The translations under genes were made by a program, and so were the position numbers. The notes beneath the pieces were generated by a model, which saw nothing but the letters and a program-made list of their open reading frames with translations, was not told the origin of the DNA and searched no databases. From JANYCG01 sp031365665 (GTDB lineage Bacteria; Pseudomonadota; Gammaproteobacteria; Burkholderiales; Burkholderiaceae_C), in the NCBI GenBank assembly GCA_031365665.1, contig JANLYO010000195.1, forward strand, positions 6,404-70,403: a stretch of DNA of 64,000 bases, in the 5' to 3' direction. Every line of letters starts with the position of its first letter. Position 1 is the first letter of the stretch. Shown piece after piece: positions 25,612-34,209 of the stretch.

Positions 25612-26594
25612 ACGACCCGATGAGCCCTCTTTCAACACCGCGCATGCGCTACGCCGGCTTCACACTTCGCTTGCCGGTGGTGGCTGCGCCGATGTTCCTG
25701 ATCTCCGGGCCGAGCCTGGTGCTGGCCGCCTGCCGCGCGGGCATCGTCGGCGCGTTTCCCACACCCAATGCGCGGCCCATCTCGCAACTCTTCCAGTGGA
25801 TGCAGCAGATCACCGAGGGTTTGGCCCAGGCGCGTGATGCCTTGGGCAGCGACTTGCTGGGGCCGTGGTGCGCCAACTTGGTCACCCATTCGTCCAATAC
25901 GCGCCTGGCTGAAGATTTGGAGTTGATTGCCAAATTCAAACCACCGATCGTGGTCACCGCCTTGGGCAGCCCCAAACCGGCCATCGACCTGGTGCATGCC
26001 TACGGCGGTGTGGTGTATGCCGACGTAATCACCCTCGGTCTTGCGAAGAAAGCCGTGCAAGCCGGTGCCGATGGCCTGGCCTGCGTGAGTGCAGGCGCGG
26101 GCGGGCACACCGGGTTTTTGTCGCCCTTCGCGTTCGTGCGCGCGGTGCGCGAGTTTTTTGACGGGACGGTGATTCTGGGCGGTGGCATCAGTGATGGCTG
26201 GGGCGTTGCCGGGGCCGTCGCCTCTGGCGCAGATCTGGTTTACATGGGCACCAGTTTTATTGCCACGCAGGAGAGCTTGGCCGCAGACGCCTACAAGCAG
26301 ATGCTGGTGGACTGCACGGCAGACGACCTGCTGGTCAGCGCCGGCCTCACGGGCACGCCTGCCAGTTGGCTCAAACCTTCACTTCGCGCCAATGGCCTGG
26401 ACCCGGACCAAATGCCCGCTGCGCCAGATCGCCGCTACGACAGCAACCAATCCATCGCCGGCAAAAAGTGGATGGATGTCTGGGCGGCAGGGCAAGGCGT
26501 GGGGCATATCAAGTCGGTGCTGCCCGTGGCCAAACTGGTCGATCAACTGACTGCTGAATACGATGCAGCCCGGCTGCGCCTGGCCTCGATGTAA
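25608..26594 (+). CDS. Nitronate monooxygenase-like FMN protein
   Basis: 328-residue TIM-barrel flavoprotein of the 2-nitropropane dioxygenase/nitronate monooxygenase family. Visible are LPVVAAPMFLISGPSLVLAAC at the N-terminus, PPIVVTALGSPKPAIDLVHAYGG, the phosphate-binding AGAGGHTGFLSP and ILGGGISDGWGVAGAVASGADLVYMGTSFIA. GTG 25608 overlaps the preceding TGA; ATG 25620 is a possible shorter start. In catabolic operons such proteins may be enoyl reductases or quinone reductases rather than nitronate oxidases, so the activity on a pathway intermediate is open. Confidence 0.85.
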   Translation: MNDPMSPLSTPRMRYAGFTLRLPVVAAPMFLISGPSLVLAACRAGIVGAFPTPNARPISQLFQWMQQITEGLAQARDALGSDLLGPWCANLVTHSSNTRLAEDLELIAKFKPPIVVTALGSPKPAIDLVHAYGGVVYADVITLGLAKKAVQAGADGLACVSAGAGGHTGFLSPFAFVRAVREFFDGTVILGGGISDGWGVAGAVASGADLVYMGTSFIATQESLAADAYKQMLVDCTADDLLVSAGLTGTPASWLKPSLRANGLDPDQMPAAPDRRYDSNQSIAGKKWMDVWAAGQGVGHIKSVLPVAKLVDQLTAEYDAARLRLASM

Positions 26595-26638
26595 CGCACA
26601 CGCAATCTGCACGCAATGGACAAAAAAAGGAAAACATC

Positions 26639-27877
26639 ATGACCACTCTACCCACCTACATTCTGGGCGGCTACCAAACCGACTTCGCCAAGGCCTGGTC
26701 CAGGAGCGGCCAGGACATTTCGGACATGACGCGCGAAGCTACGTTGGGTGCCCTGGAAGCGTGTTCGCTGCCCGCGCAGAGCATCGCCAGCATCCACGTG
26801 GGCAACGCATTTGGCGAGCTGCAACGCCAGCAGGCGCATCTGGGTTCGATGGTGGCCCAGGTAGTGCCCGAGTTGTGGGGCGTGCCCGCCATGCGGCACG
26901 AGGGCGCGTGTGCGTCGTCGTCACTGGCCGTGCTCACGGCGATGGCGGAAATTGAAGCCGGGCGTTACGATTGCATTTTGGTGCTGGGCGTCGAAGAGTT
27001 CAAAAACCTGCCGGGCGACGTCGCCTCGCAAAACCAGAACTCCGCCGCCTGGGCCGGGCGCGAAGACATCGACTGCAAATTCATGTGGCCGGCGGCCTTC
27101 GGCCTGATGGCGCAGGAGTATGACCGGCGTTACGGGCTGGACCGCAAACACCTCAACCGCATTGCCGAGCTGAACTATGGCAACGCCAAACGCAACCCGC
27201 TTGCGCAGACGCGCAAGTGGCTGTTCGAGCCGAATGCCTTCACCGACGACGATGTGGCCAACCCCGTCATCGAGCCCGGTACACGCCGCCAGGACTGCGG
27301 GCAGATCACCGATGGCGCTTGCGCAGTCATACTCGCCTCCGGAAAATTCGCGCAGCAGTATGCCAAATCCATGGGGCGCCCGATGGACAGCCTGGCCCGC
27401 ATTGCCGGTTGGGGCCACCATAACGCAGGCCTGCGTTTCAAGGACAAACTCGAACGCAGCCAGGGCGCCGCTTACGTCTTCCCGCATGTGCGCGAGACGA
27501 TTGAAGACGCCTGGAAGCGCGCCGGGGTATCTGGCATCGACGCCATCGACGGCGTGGAAACCCACGACTGTTTCACCACCACGCAGTACATGGCCATCGA
27601 CCACCTGGGCCTCACCGCGCCCGGCCAAAGCTGGCAGGCGGTGGAAGACGGCAGCATTGAAGCCACAGGACGTTGCCCGGTGAACATGAGCGGCGGCTTG
27701 ATTGGCGGCGGCCACCCGGTCGGGGCCACGGGCGCACGCATGTTGTTTGACGCAGCCAAGCAGGTCACCGGGAACGCGGGCGATTGCCAGATTGACGATG
27801 CCCAAACCGTCCAGACGCTCAACATCGGCGGCTCCTGCGCCACCGTGGTGAGTTTTGTGGTGCAGCGCGGGGCTTGA
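26639..27877 (+). CDS. Thiolase-family acyl-CoA acetyltransferase (SCP2-thiolase type)
   Basis: 412-residue thiolase that would release acetyl-CoA from a 3-ketoacyl-CoA. The nucleophilic cysteine is C91 in HEGACASSS; the His region is MSGGLIGGGHPVGATGARM; the final Cys is in NIGGSCATVV. The sequence is closer to SCP2/lipid-transfer thiolases than to FadA. AAGGAAAACATC precedes ATG 26639. It is the last gene of the six-gene operon, 44 bases after the flavoprotein, consistent with a final thiolytic step. An AT-rich dispersed repeat follows at 27886. Confidence 0.9.
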   Translation: MTTLPTYILGGYQTDFAKAWSRSGQDISDMTREATLGALEACSLPAQSIASIHVGNAFGELQRQQAHLGSMVAQVVPELWGVPAMRHEGACASSSLAVLTAMAEIEAGRYDCILVLGVEEFKNLPGDVASQNQNSAAWAGREDIDCKFMWPAAFGLMAQEYDRRYGLDRKHLNRIAELNYGNAKRNPLAQTRKWLFEPNAFTDDDVANPVIEPGTRRQDCGQITDGACAVILASGKFAQQYAKSMGRPMDSLARIAGWGHHNAGLRFKDKLERSQGAAYVFPHVRETIEDAWKRAGVSGIDAIDGVETHDCFTTTQYMAIDHLGLTAPGQSWQAVEDGSIEATGRCPVNMSGGLIGGGHPVGATGARMLFDAAKQVTGNAGDCQIDDAQTVQTLNIGGSCATVVSFVVQRGA

Positions 27878-27885
27878 AATTGCTA

Positions 27886-28000
27886 CAATTTATATAGCAA
27901 TTAAACCAATAAATACGCGGCCTAGAGGCTTATTTTTCTTGTAAATGTGTTTTTGGAGCATTTTTAGACATAGATAATACCCAATTTGGGTATTATATTT
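27886..28000 (+). repeat. AT-rich dispersed repeat, copy A
   Basis: TAGCAA at 27895 is followed after 17 bases (ending TACG) by CGGCCTAGAGGCTT. At 27980 lies CCCAATTTGGG, centre of an 11-bp-arm inverted repeat (27974-27996). The block fills the gap between the convergent thiolase and alr genes and could also act as a bidirectional terminator. Confidence 0.7.
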
Positions 28001-28062
28001 GCGCCACACTTTCCAGCTACGCGGCGCTGGCCAAGGCCAGTGAAAGCGGCTGCGCCACTGGC

Positions 28063-29148
28063 TCAATCCACCACGACCGGCACACGCGCGGCCAGAGCGC
28101 ACATCAGTTCATAGGCCACGGTGCCGCCGGCCTGCGCCACTTCGTCGATGGCCAGCACGGCCTGGTTGGGCGCGGTGCCCCACAAGGTGACTTCGCTGCC
28201 AAAACCCGCAGCCGGCAGCGCGGTCAGATCCACCGTGATCATGTCCATGCTGACGCGCCCGACCATCCCTGTGCGCGCACCACCCACCAACACCGGCGTG
28301 CCGGTGCTGCAATGGCGTGGGTAACCGTCGGCATAGCCGCAGGCGGCCACGCCGATGCGCATCGGCTTGTCGGCCACGAAACTCGAGCCGTAACCCACGC
28401 TGTCGCCGGCTTTCAAATCCTGTACGCCGATGATTTTGCTGGCCAAGCTGAGCGTCGGCTGCAAGGCCCAGTCTGCCGCACTGTGAAGCGGAAAATCTGG
28501 CGCGCTGCCATACAGCGCAATGCCGGGGCGCACCCAGTCGGTCGCCACCGTGGCGTGGCGCAAGGCGGCGGCGCTGTTGGAGAGCGACCGCTCACCCGGC
28601 AAATCCATCGCCGCAGCCTCAAAAACGCTTAGCTGTCCGGCCACACCTTTGGCCGTATCGGCATCGCTGAAGTGGCTCATCAGCGAGATCTCGTCCACCT
28701 GCGGCAGCGCGTTCAGGCGTGTCCACGCGGCGCGGTACCGTGCGGGCGAAAAACCCAGGCGGTTCATGCCGGAATTCATTTTCAGGAAGACCCGCTGTGG
28801 CACATTGGTTTTGTGGCGGGCCAACATGTCGATCTGTTCGTCGCAATGCACCGTGTGCCACAGCGAGAGGCGTGAACACAGCTCCAGATCGCGGGGCTCA
28901 AAAACGCCTTCGAGCAGCAGGATGGGGCCGCGCCAGCCCAGGGCGCGCACCCGCTCGGCCTCGTTCAAATCCAAAAGCGCAAAACCGTCCGCACCGCGCA
29001 AACCGTCGATCACCCGCTCAATGCCGTGCCCGTAGGCGTTGGCTTTGACCACCGCCCAGACGCGTGCATCGGGCGCCTGCTTACGGATCTGCGACAGATT
29101 GTGGGTGAGAGCGGAACTGTGGACAGTGGCTTGAATCGGACGAGGCAT
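28063..29148 (-). CDS. alr: Alanine racemase
   Basis: PLP-dependent racemisation of L- to D-alanine for peptidoglycan, cytoplasmic. The 361-residue protein has the PLP lysine K35 in WAVVKANAYGHG, the conserved VSLIGSAxx-equivalent region GIALYGSAPD, the catalytic-tyrosine block AACGYADGYPRH near residue 255, and GRVSMDMITVDL. Length is typical. It is divergent from lplT, with about 150 bases between the two starts that must hold both promoters. Confidence 0.95.
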   Translation of the reverse strand: MPRPIQATVHSSALTHNLSQIRKQAPDARVWAVVKANAYGHGIERVIDGLRGADGFALLDLNEAERVRALGWRGPILLLEGVFEPRDLELCSRLSLWHTVHCDEQIDMLARHKTNVPQRVFLKMNSGMNRLGFSPARYRAAWTRLNALPQVDEISLMSHFSDADTAKGVAGQLSVFEAAAMDLPGERSLSNSAAALRHATVATDWVRPGIALYGSAPDFPLHSAADWALQPTLSLASKIIGVQDLKAGDSVGYGSSFVADKPMRIGVAACGYADGYPRHCSTGTPVLVGGARTGMVGRVSMDMITVDLTALPAAGFGSEVTLWGTAPNQAVLAIDEVAQAGGTVAYELMCALAARVPVVVD

Positions 29149-29280
29149 AGGTTCTCAGCGGATGGGCTTATCTAACAGAATTTCCCAGAGGGTATCACTG
29201 TAGGTTTTACCCCTGGGCGTCGTGCTATAACCTAGTCGCTTTACAAAATAGACACATATCGTTGGACCTCAGGAGAACTG

Positions 29281-29301
29281 ATGCGGCCCCCTCGCGAATG
29301 A
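29281..29301 (+). other. Six-codon leader reading frame overlapping lplT start
   Basis: AGGAG at 29271-29275 is ideally placed for ATG 29281, not for lplT. That ATG opens a six-codon frame (M-R-P-P-R-E) whose TGA at 29299 overlaps the lplT ATG at 29298. This arrangement would let ribosomes reinitiate at lplT. Confidence 0.4.
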
Positions 29302-30587
29302 AACGCGGTTTTTTCACCATCATGTTGGCGCAGTTTTTCAGCTCGCTGGCTGACAACGCATTGTTCGTCGCGGCGATCCAGTTGCTCCGTACCGACGGTG
29401 CGCCCCAGTGGCAACAGGCGGCCCTGGTGCCAATGTTTGCGCTCTTTTACGTGATTCTCGCGCCCTTCGTCGGCGCCTTTGCCGACTCCATGCCCAAAGG
29501 CAAGGTGATGTTGATCAGCAATTTCATCAAGATTGCGGGTTGCCTGATGATGCTGTTTGGCACGCACCCGCTGCTGGCCTACGCAGTTGTGGGCCTGGGC
29601 GCCGCCGCGTATTCACCGGCCAAATACGGCATCTTGACCGAGCTGCTGCCGGCCTCGCAACTGGTCAAAGCCAATGGCTGGATTGAAGGTCTGACGATTG
29701 GATCGATCATTTTCGGCGTCTTGCTCGGCGGCCAGTTGGTGGGGCCAAAGATTGCCGGCCTGTTGCTGTCGATTGACCTGCCCTGGATTGACACCGGCAT
29801 CGAAACAGCGCCCGAGGCGGCCATCAGCGTGCTGATTGCCGTGTATCTGCTGGCCGCCGTGTTCAACATGCACATCCCCGGCACCGGTGTCGAAATGCGG
29901 CCCATGCCGAAAAACCCGGCCACGCTCCTGCCTGATTTCTGGACCTGCAACCTGCGCCTCTGGCGCGACCGCCTGGGGCAGATTTCACTGGCTTCCACCA
30001 CCCTGATCTGGGGCGCGGCGGGCAACCTCAAAACCATCGTGTTGACCTGGGCCGCCGTGGCGCTGGGTTACTCCGTCACGCAGGCGTCGGCCTTGCAAGG
30101 CGTGGTCGCCATTGGTTTGGCCGGCGGTGCGGTGGTCGCGTCGATGCGCATGCGCCTGGCGGACGGGCCACGTGTGATCCCGATGGGCATCGCCATGGGG
30201 TTTGCAGTGATTGCGCTGATCTTCATCGACAACGTCTGGCTGGCCACACCGTTCCTGATTTTGTTGGGCGCGTTGGGGGGTTTCATGGTGGTGCCGATGA
30301 ACGCCATGCTGCAACACCGGGGGCACAACCTGATGGGCGCCGGGCGCTCCATCGCGGTGCAGAACTTCAATGAAAACCTCTCCATCCTGCTGTTGGGTGT
30401 GGCCTACAGCATCAGCGTGTCGCCGCGCGTCGGGCTCTCACCCTTCGGCGCCATCGCCGGGTTTGGCCTGGTGCTCAGCGGCGTGATGTGGCTCATTTAC
30501 CGCTGGCACAAGAGCAACTGCATCCACCACAAGGCCGAGGTGGAGCACCTGCTGGACATTGCCCGCAACGACAACCTGCACGGCTGA
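29298..30587 (+). CDS. lplT: Lysophospholipid transporter LplT
   Basis: 429-residue MFS flippase that brings 2-acyl-lysophospholipids (lyso-PE) to the inner leaflet for re-acylation. The start MKRGFFTIMLAQFFSSLADNALFVAAIQLL is characteristic of LplT, as are ALFYVILAPFVGAFADSMPKG and VPMNAMLQHRGHNLMGAGRSIAVQNFNEN. Twelve helices fit. ATG 29298 has no good ribosome site of its own but overlaps a short leader frame. The acyltransferase/synthetase partner Aas is not fused here and is not in the window. Confidence 0.93.
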   Translation: MKRGFFTIMLAQFFSSLADNALFVAAIQLLRTDGAPQWQQAALVPMFALFYVILAPFVGAFADSMPKGKVMLISNFIKIAGCLMMLFGTHPLLAYAVVGLGAAAYSPAKYGILTELLPASQLVKANGWIEGLTIGSIIFGVLLGGQLVGPKIAGLLLSIDLPWIDTGIETAPEAAISVLIAVYLLAAVFNMHIPGTGVEMRPMPKNPATLLPDFWTCNLRLWRDRLGQISLASTTLIWGAAGNLKTIVLTWAAVALGYSVTQASALQGVVAIGLAGGAVVASMRMRLADGPRVIPMGIAMGFAVIALIFIDNVWLATPFLILLGALGGFMVVPMNAMLQHRGHNLMGAGRSIAVQNFNENLSILLLGVAYSISVSPRVGLSPFGAIAGFGLVLSGVMWLIYRWHKSNCIHHKAEVEHLLDIARNDNLHG

Positions 30588-30688
30588 TTCAGCGGCGCAG
30601 GGGGTGCGATACGTCGTTGCGAGCCCTTGCCGTGCTGAAGCACTGTCTGCGGGCCCGCGCCTAGTCTCGCACCCATTGCGTCGCTGAA
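30588..30688. repeat. 101-bp nested hairpin filling lplT-eamA gap
   Basis: Arms 30588-30609 and 30667-30688 are inverted copies (19 of 22 positions complementary). Inside lie further complementary pieces (GAGCCC/GGGCCC and GTGCT-GAA-GCAC at the tip). It begins on the base after the lplT stop and ends three bases before the next GTG. A terminator or mRNA-stabilising hairpin is likely, though no U-run follows. Confidence 0.65.
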
Positions 30689-30691
30689 TTT

Positions 30692-31588
30692 GTGAAAACC
30701 ACTCACGGGCTTCTTCCTGCGCTTGCGCTGACCTTCAACGCTTTTGTTTTTGGCGTCTCCTGGTGGCCGTTTCGCAATTTGCAGAGCCACGGCGTGCATC
30801 CGCTGTGGGCGACAGCCTTCATCTTTGTTTTCTCCGTCTTGTGTGTGTTGGCCCTGCACCCCGGCGGCTGGCGCGCGTTTGGCAAGCAGCCGCTCTTGTT
30901 TTTGCTGCTGCTGTCCTCGGGGCTCACCAATGTCGGCTTCAACTGGGCCGTCACCGTGGGTGATGTCGTGCGTGTGGTACTGCTGTTTTACACCATGCCC
31001 GCCTGGGCGGTGATGCTGGCATGGCCCCTCTTGGGCGAGCGGCCCACTGCGGGTTCGCTGGCGCGCCTGGCCTTGGCGCTCGCGGGCGTGGTTGTGGTCT
31101 TGAAAACACCTGAATCGGCGTGGCCGCTGCCTTCGAGCTTGCCCGACTGGTTGGCGCTGATGGGCGGCTTCTTTTTTGCCATGACCAATATCCTGCTGAA
31201 AAAGCTGGTGGCAACACCCGAGTCCTCGCGCATGCTCGCCATGTTTGGTGGTGGCGCCCTGATGTCAGTCTTGGTCGCGCTGTTTGCAGCCCAGTCGGGT
31301 GGCGTGAATTTCCCGCCCGCGCCCTCGCTGGATTGGCTGCCCGCCGCCTTGGGCATCAGCATCGCCTTTCTCTTGGGCAATTTGGCGCTTCAATATGGCG
31401 CTGCCCGCTTGAGCGCCAGCGCCACGTCGCTGATCATGTTGACGGAGGTGATCTTTGCCAGCGTCTCCGCAAGTCTGCTGGGCGCGGGTGAATTCACGCT
31501 GCGCACGGTGGCGGGCGGCAGTTTGATATTGGTGGCATCATTGTTGTCGGTGTTGCGGTTTGGCGCTTCTGCGCGCGGCACGCATTGA
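30692..31588 (+). CDS. EamA/DMT-family transporter
   Basis: 298-residue inner-membrane transporter with ten helices in two EamA repeats, the second beginning at DWLALMGGFFFAMTNILLKKL. Conserved features include FGVSWWPFRNL in helix 1, LLFYTMPAWAVMLAWPLLGERPT at the end of the first repeat and LIMLTEVIFASVSASLLGAGEF. GTG 30692 is used since it starts helix 1 and follows the hairpin; there is no ATG nearby in frame. Substrate unknown. Confidence 0.85.
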   Translation: MKTTHGLLPALALTFNAFVFGVSWWPFRNLQSHGVHPLWATAFIFVFSVLCVLALHPGGWRAFGKQPLLFLLLLSSGLTNVGFNWAVTVGDVVRVVLLFYTMPAWAVMLAWPLLGERPTAGSLARLALALAGVVVVLKTPESAWPLPSSLPDWLALMGGFFFAMTNILLKKLVATPESSRMLAMFGGGALMSVLVALFAAQSGGVNFPPAPSLDWLPAALGISIAFLLGNLALQYGAARLSASATSLIMLTEVIFASVSASLLGAGEFTLRTVAGGSLILVASLLSVLRFGASARGTH

Positions 31589-31648
31589 GCTTCGGGCAGT
31601 CCTTGGCACCACCCTTTTTCCTCGCCCCTTTTGATTGATTGGAGTTTT

Positions 31649-32134
31649 ATGTCCACGGTTTATGATTTTTCAGCCAACAACATCCAGGGGAAATCCGTCA
31701 AGCTGGAAAAATTCAAAGGCAAGGCAATGTTGATCGTCAACACCGCCAGCGCCTGCGGCTTCACGCCGCAGTTTGGCGGCCTTGAAGATTTGCACAAGAG
31801 TTATGGTGGCAAAGGCCTGGTGGTGCTGGGTTTCCCGTGCAACCAGTTTGGCGCGCAAGACAGCGGCAGCAACGGCGAGATCGCCGAGTTTTGCCAGCTC
31901 AACTACGGCGTGAGTTTCCCGATGATGGAGAAAATCGACGTGAACGGCTCAGGCGCGCACCCCTTGTTCCAGTGGCTCAGCGCCGAAGCCCCTGGGCTGC
32001 TTGGCAGCAAGGCGATCAAATGGAATTTCACCAAGTTCCTGGTGGGCAAAGACGGCAGCATGGTCAAACGGTATGCGCCGACCGACACACCGCAAAGCAT
32101 GGCCAAAGACATCGAGGCGGCGCTCGCAGCGTGA
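31649..32134 (+). CDS. Glutathione peroxidase (thioredoxin-type, Cys active site)
   Basis: 161-residue peroxidase reducing hydroperoxides at the expense of thioredoxin or glutathione. The peroxidatic residue is C36 in NTASACGFTPQF (Cys instead of Sec). Partner residues lie in GFPCNQFGAQD and IKWNFTKFLVGKDG, completing the Cys-Gln-Trp-Asn site. TTGGAG precedes ATG 31649 at good spacing; an in-frame ATG at 31631 lacks a ribosome site. It is monocistronic with an AT-rich repeat downstream. Confidence 0.93.
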   Translation: MSTVYDFSANNIQGKSVKLEKFKGKAMLIVNTASACGFTPQFGGLEDLHKSYGGKGLVVLGFPCNQFGAQDSGSNGEIAEFCQLNYGVSFPMMEKIDVNGSGAHPLFQWLSAEAPGLLGSKAIKWNFTKFLVGKDGSMVKRYAPTDTPQSMAKDIEAALAA

Positions 32135-32210
32135 CGCGCGTTGCAAGGGCTTCGCGCCCTTGCAGCCTGGTTTGCAGGGAAGATGCGGCCAAGCAGCGCC
32201 CACGGCTACT

Positions 32211-32325
32211 CCATTATATATAGCAAACTATCTATATAATGCGTGGCCTAGAGCCTTAAATTTTATAAATATCTGCGCAGCAGCCAAAAATCACACCAAT
32301 AAACCCCAAAATGGGTACGATTGAA
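32211..32325 (+). repeat. AT-rich dispersed repeat, copy B
   Basis: TAGCAA at 32221, 17 bases ending TGCG, then TGGCCTAGAGCC, then AAATTTTATAAATATCTGCGCA, and CCCAAAATGGG at 32305, 84 bases from the hexamer. The TCTGCGCA stretch and the palindrome recur in copy C at 48729. It separates the convergent gpx and WYL genes. Confidence 0.75.
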
Positions 32326-32327
32326 AT

Positions 32328-33026
32328 CTAAGCATTGAAGTTCGCACCGACCCGGCGCAACATCTGCGCCAAGGTTTTGTCAGGCTCGTCACGAAATGAC
32401 ACATCCAGTGTCACCATGTTTTCAATCCGGTCGATGCGAAAACTGCGGAAGTCCTGCCGCAGCTCGCACCACGCCGCGAGTGTCCAGACCTTGCCCCAAA
32501 AGAAGCATCCCAGCGGCCGCACACATCGCTGAGTGGCCTCGCCCGGCAAATCGCGGTACACCAGTTGCAGCTTGCGCCGCGCATGGACAGCTTCGCGCGC
32601 CGCCTGCAAGCTAAGCAAAGTCTGCTGCGTTTGGGGGCCAGCAGCGGGCAGCGGGGCGTACAAGGCCAGCCCCTCGGCGCCGGCCCGCACAGCGGCGGGC
32701 AACACCGACAGGATTTTGGACAATGCCGTCTCCGACTCGCGCGCCAGCGCCGGGTCGAGCCAGGCCTGCGCCATGCGCACTGCCGCCACAAGCGAGCGGG
32801 CTTCATCTTGCGTGAACATCAGCGGCGGCAGCTCAAAACCACGGCCCAGGCGATACCCCACGCCGGCTTCGCCTTCGATCGGCACGCCTTGACGCTGCAA
32901 GTCGGCCACGTCGCGGTAAATGGTGCGCTCCGACACCTCCAGCCGTCCAGCCAAAAACGCCGCCGTGCTGAGCCTTCGGCCGCGGATGAGTTGAACGAGT
33001 TGGAACAGGCGGTCAGCACGGCGCAT
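32328..33026 (-). CDS. WYL-domain transcriptional regulator (YafY family)
   Basis: 232-residue DNA-binding regulator. The N-terminal DeoR-type helix-turn-helix is RRADRLFQLVQLIRGRRLST to SERTIYRDVADLQRQGVPIEG (residues 2-52), followed by a linker and a WYL sensor domain (LQLVYRDLPGE through WTLAAWCELRQDFRSFRIDRI). WYL domains bind nucleotides or single-stranded nucleic acid and often control stress or defence genes. No divergent target gene is evident. The EVE-domain gene lies 31 bases away upstream on the same strand. Confidence 0.88.
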   Translation of the reverse strand: MRRADRLFQLVQLIRGRRLSTAAFLAGRLEVSERTIYRDVADLQRQGVPIEGEAGVGYRLGRGFELPPLMFTQDEARSLVAAVRMAQAWLDPALARESETALSKILSVLPAAVRAGAEGLALYAPLPAAGPQTQQTLLSLQAAREAVHARRKLQLVYRDLPGEATQRCVRPLGCFFWGKVWTLAAWCELRQDFRSFRIDRIENMVTLDVSFRDEPDKTLAQMLRRVGANFNA

Positions 33027-33057
33027 GGAAGGAAACTATACCGAGCTTTATTCCGGG

Positions 33058-33504
33058 CTACGCCAGCGATAGCTGCTGGCAGTCGGCCTGCATGGCGCTT
33101 GCGATCAGGCGCATGTCATGGTCACTCACCTGGAACAGGCCAAAGCGGAACTTGTAGCCCCAGCGGCTGCGGTCTTCGACAAATTCAAAGGCATCCAGCA
33201 GGGGCAAGATCGACACCTCTTGGGCGCTCAGGTAGCGCACCTGCCGGCGCCAGGGTACGAAGCCGCCCATGTCAAACTCAAACGGCTCGCCCGGCAACAC
33301 CAGGCCGATCGACACAAAACTCTGGCGCTTGTCTTTGACGCCCAGCGTGGTGGTGGGTGCGTAATACGCCACGCGGTCGCCGGGGGTGATCCGTTTAAGC
33401 GGCCCCAGTTTGCCGTGGCCGACTTGCATGAAGCCGGGTGACATTTCGTCGCGGCCGCGCCGGGCGTGTTCCGCGCTGGCCACGGCTATCCAGTTTTTGG
33501 GCAT
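33058..33504 (-). CDS. EVE-domain protein (UPF0310-like)
   Basis: 148-residue PUA-like EVE protein; such domains recognise modified bases in nucleic acids. It begins MPKNWIAVASAEHARRGRDEM and keeps GPLKRITPGDRVAYYAPTT, VGFV-type FVSIGLVLPGEPFEFDMGGFVPWRRQVRY and RWGYKFRFGLFQVSDHDM. ATG 33504 starts the domain exactly; a longer in-frame start at 33543 adds 13 unlike residues. It may be co-transcribed with the WYL regulator downstream. Confidence 0.85.
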   Translation of the reverse strand: MPKNWIAVASAEHARRGRDEMSPGFMQVGHGKLGPLKRITPGDRVAYYAPTTTLGVKDKRQSFVSIGLVLPGEPFEFDMGGFVPWRRQVRYLSAQEVSILPLLDAFEFVEDRSRWGYKFRFGLFQVSDHDMRLIASAMQADCQQLSLA

Positions 33505-33570
33505 GGCCAGTCTCCGGTTGTACGAGGCAAGGTCTTCACGCAAGATCTTCCCGCATTGTCGGGCAGGGCA

Positions 33571-33954
33571 CTAAGCGAGCGCGAACAAACCGACGCGGTT
33601 GCCGTCGGGGTCGGTCATGTGCGCGAAAAAGCCCATGCCGGGCGGCAGGGCGTGTTTGGGCAAGGCCACGGCGCCGCCCGCTTTTTCGACCCGTGCCAGC
33701 GCAGCATCCAGAGATGGCGAGGCGTCAAGATACACCAGCGTGCCGCCGGGGCCATACACCGGCGCGCTGGGGCCACACATCAGCGCGCCCCCCACACCGG
33801 AGCCTCCATAACTGAACACCGAGCCGACGGAAGGCCCCATCGGTTCACGGCGCAACATCGGGCGGCCCAGCACAGCCTCGTAAAACGCTTCGGAACGCGC
33901 CAGGTCTTTGGCGCCGATTTCAAACCAGCTGACGGCATTGAGGGAAGTTGTCAT
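33571..33954 (-). CDS. VOC-family (glyoxalase-like) protein
   Basis: 127-residue vicinal-oxygen-chelate protein: MTTSLNAVSWFEIGAKDLARSEAFYEAVLG is the first beta-alpha-beta module and GPGGTLVYLDASPSL to FFAHMTDPDGNRVGLFALA the second. Metal-binding positions of true glyoxalases (H, E) are only partly present, so function is unknown. GGAGAACTCCC precedes ATG 33954 on this strand, deciding the start over 34011. Confidence 0.85.
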   Translation of the reverse strand: MTTSLNAVSWFEIGAKDLARSEAFYEAVLGRPMLRREPMGPSVGSVFSYGGSGVGGALMCGPSAPVYGPGGTLVYLDASPSLDAALARVEKAGGAVALPKHALPPGMGFFAHMTDPDGNRVGLFALA

Positions 33955-34113
33955 GGGAGTTCTCCACTTGAAAATGATGAAGCCGCAATGTTGCGCCAGG
34001 GCTGCTGACAACGCTATGTCAGTAGGCTTTGGCAGAAGCTATGCCAAACGGTTTTTGACAGCAGGACGGGTTTGCCGTGAAATGGCGGGGGCGAGACACA
34101 GCAGGCGGGCTAC

Positions 34114-34143
34114 TTGCATAACTGACCTGTGTTCAGTTATTAT
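34114..34143 (+). promoter_or_regulatory. Promoter with TetR-type operator for molybdenum hydroxylase operon
   Basis: TTGCAT (34114-34119) and TATTAT (34138-34143) are 18 bases apart. Between and over them lies a perfect inverted repeat ATAACTGA-N7-TCAGTTAT (34118-34140). A TetR regulator bound there would block RNA polymerase. The third gene of the operon encodes a TetR-family protein, so autorepression with a ligand-induced release is the simplest reading. Confidence 0.75.
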
Positions 34144-34209
34144 CTGACCCGAAGTCATTTAAGCCGCATTTCCGGCCAAACATTCACTCTGAAACTTTCA
34201 GGAGCGCCT

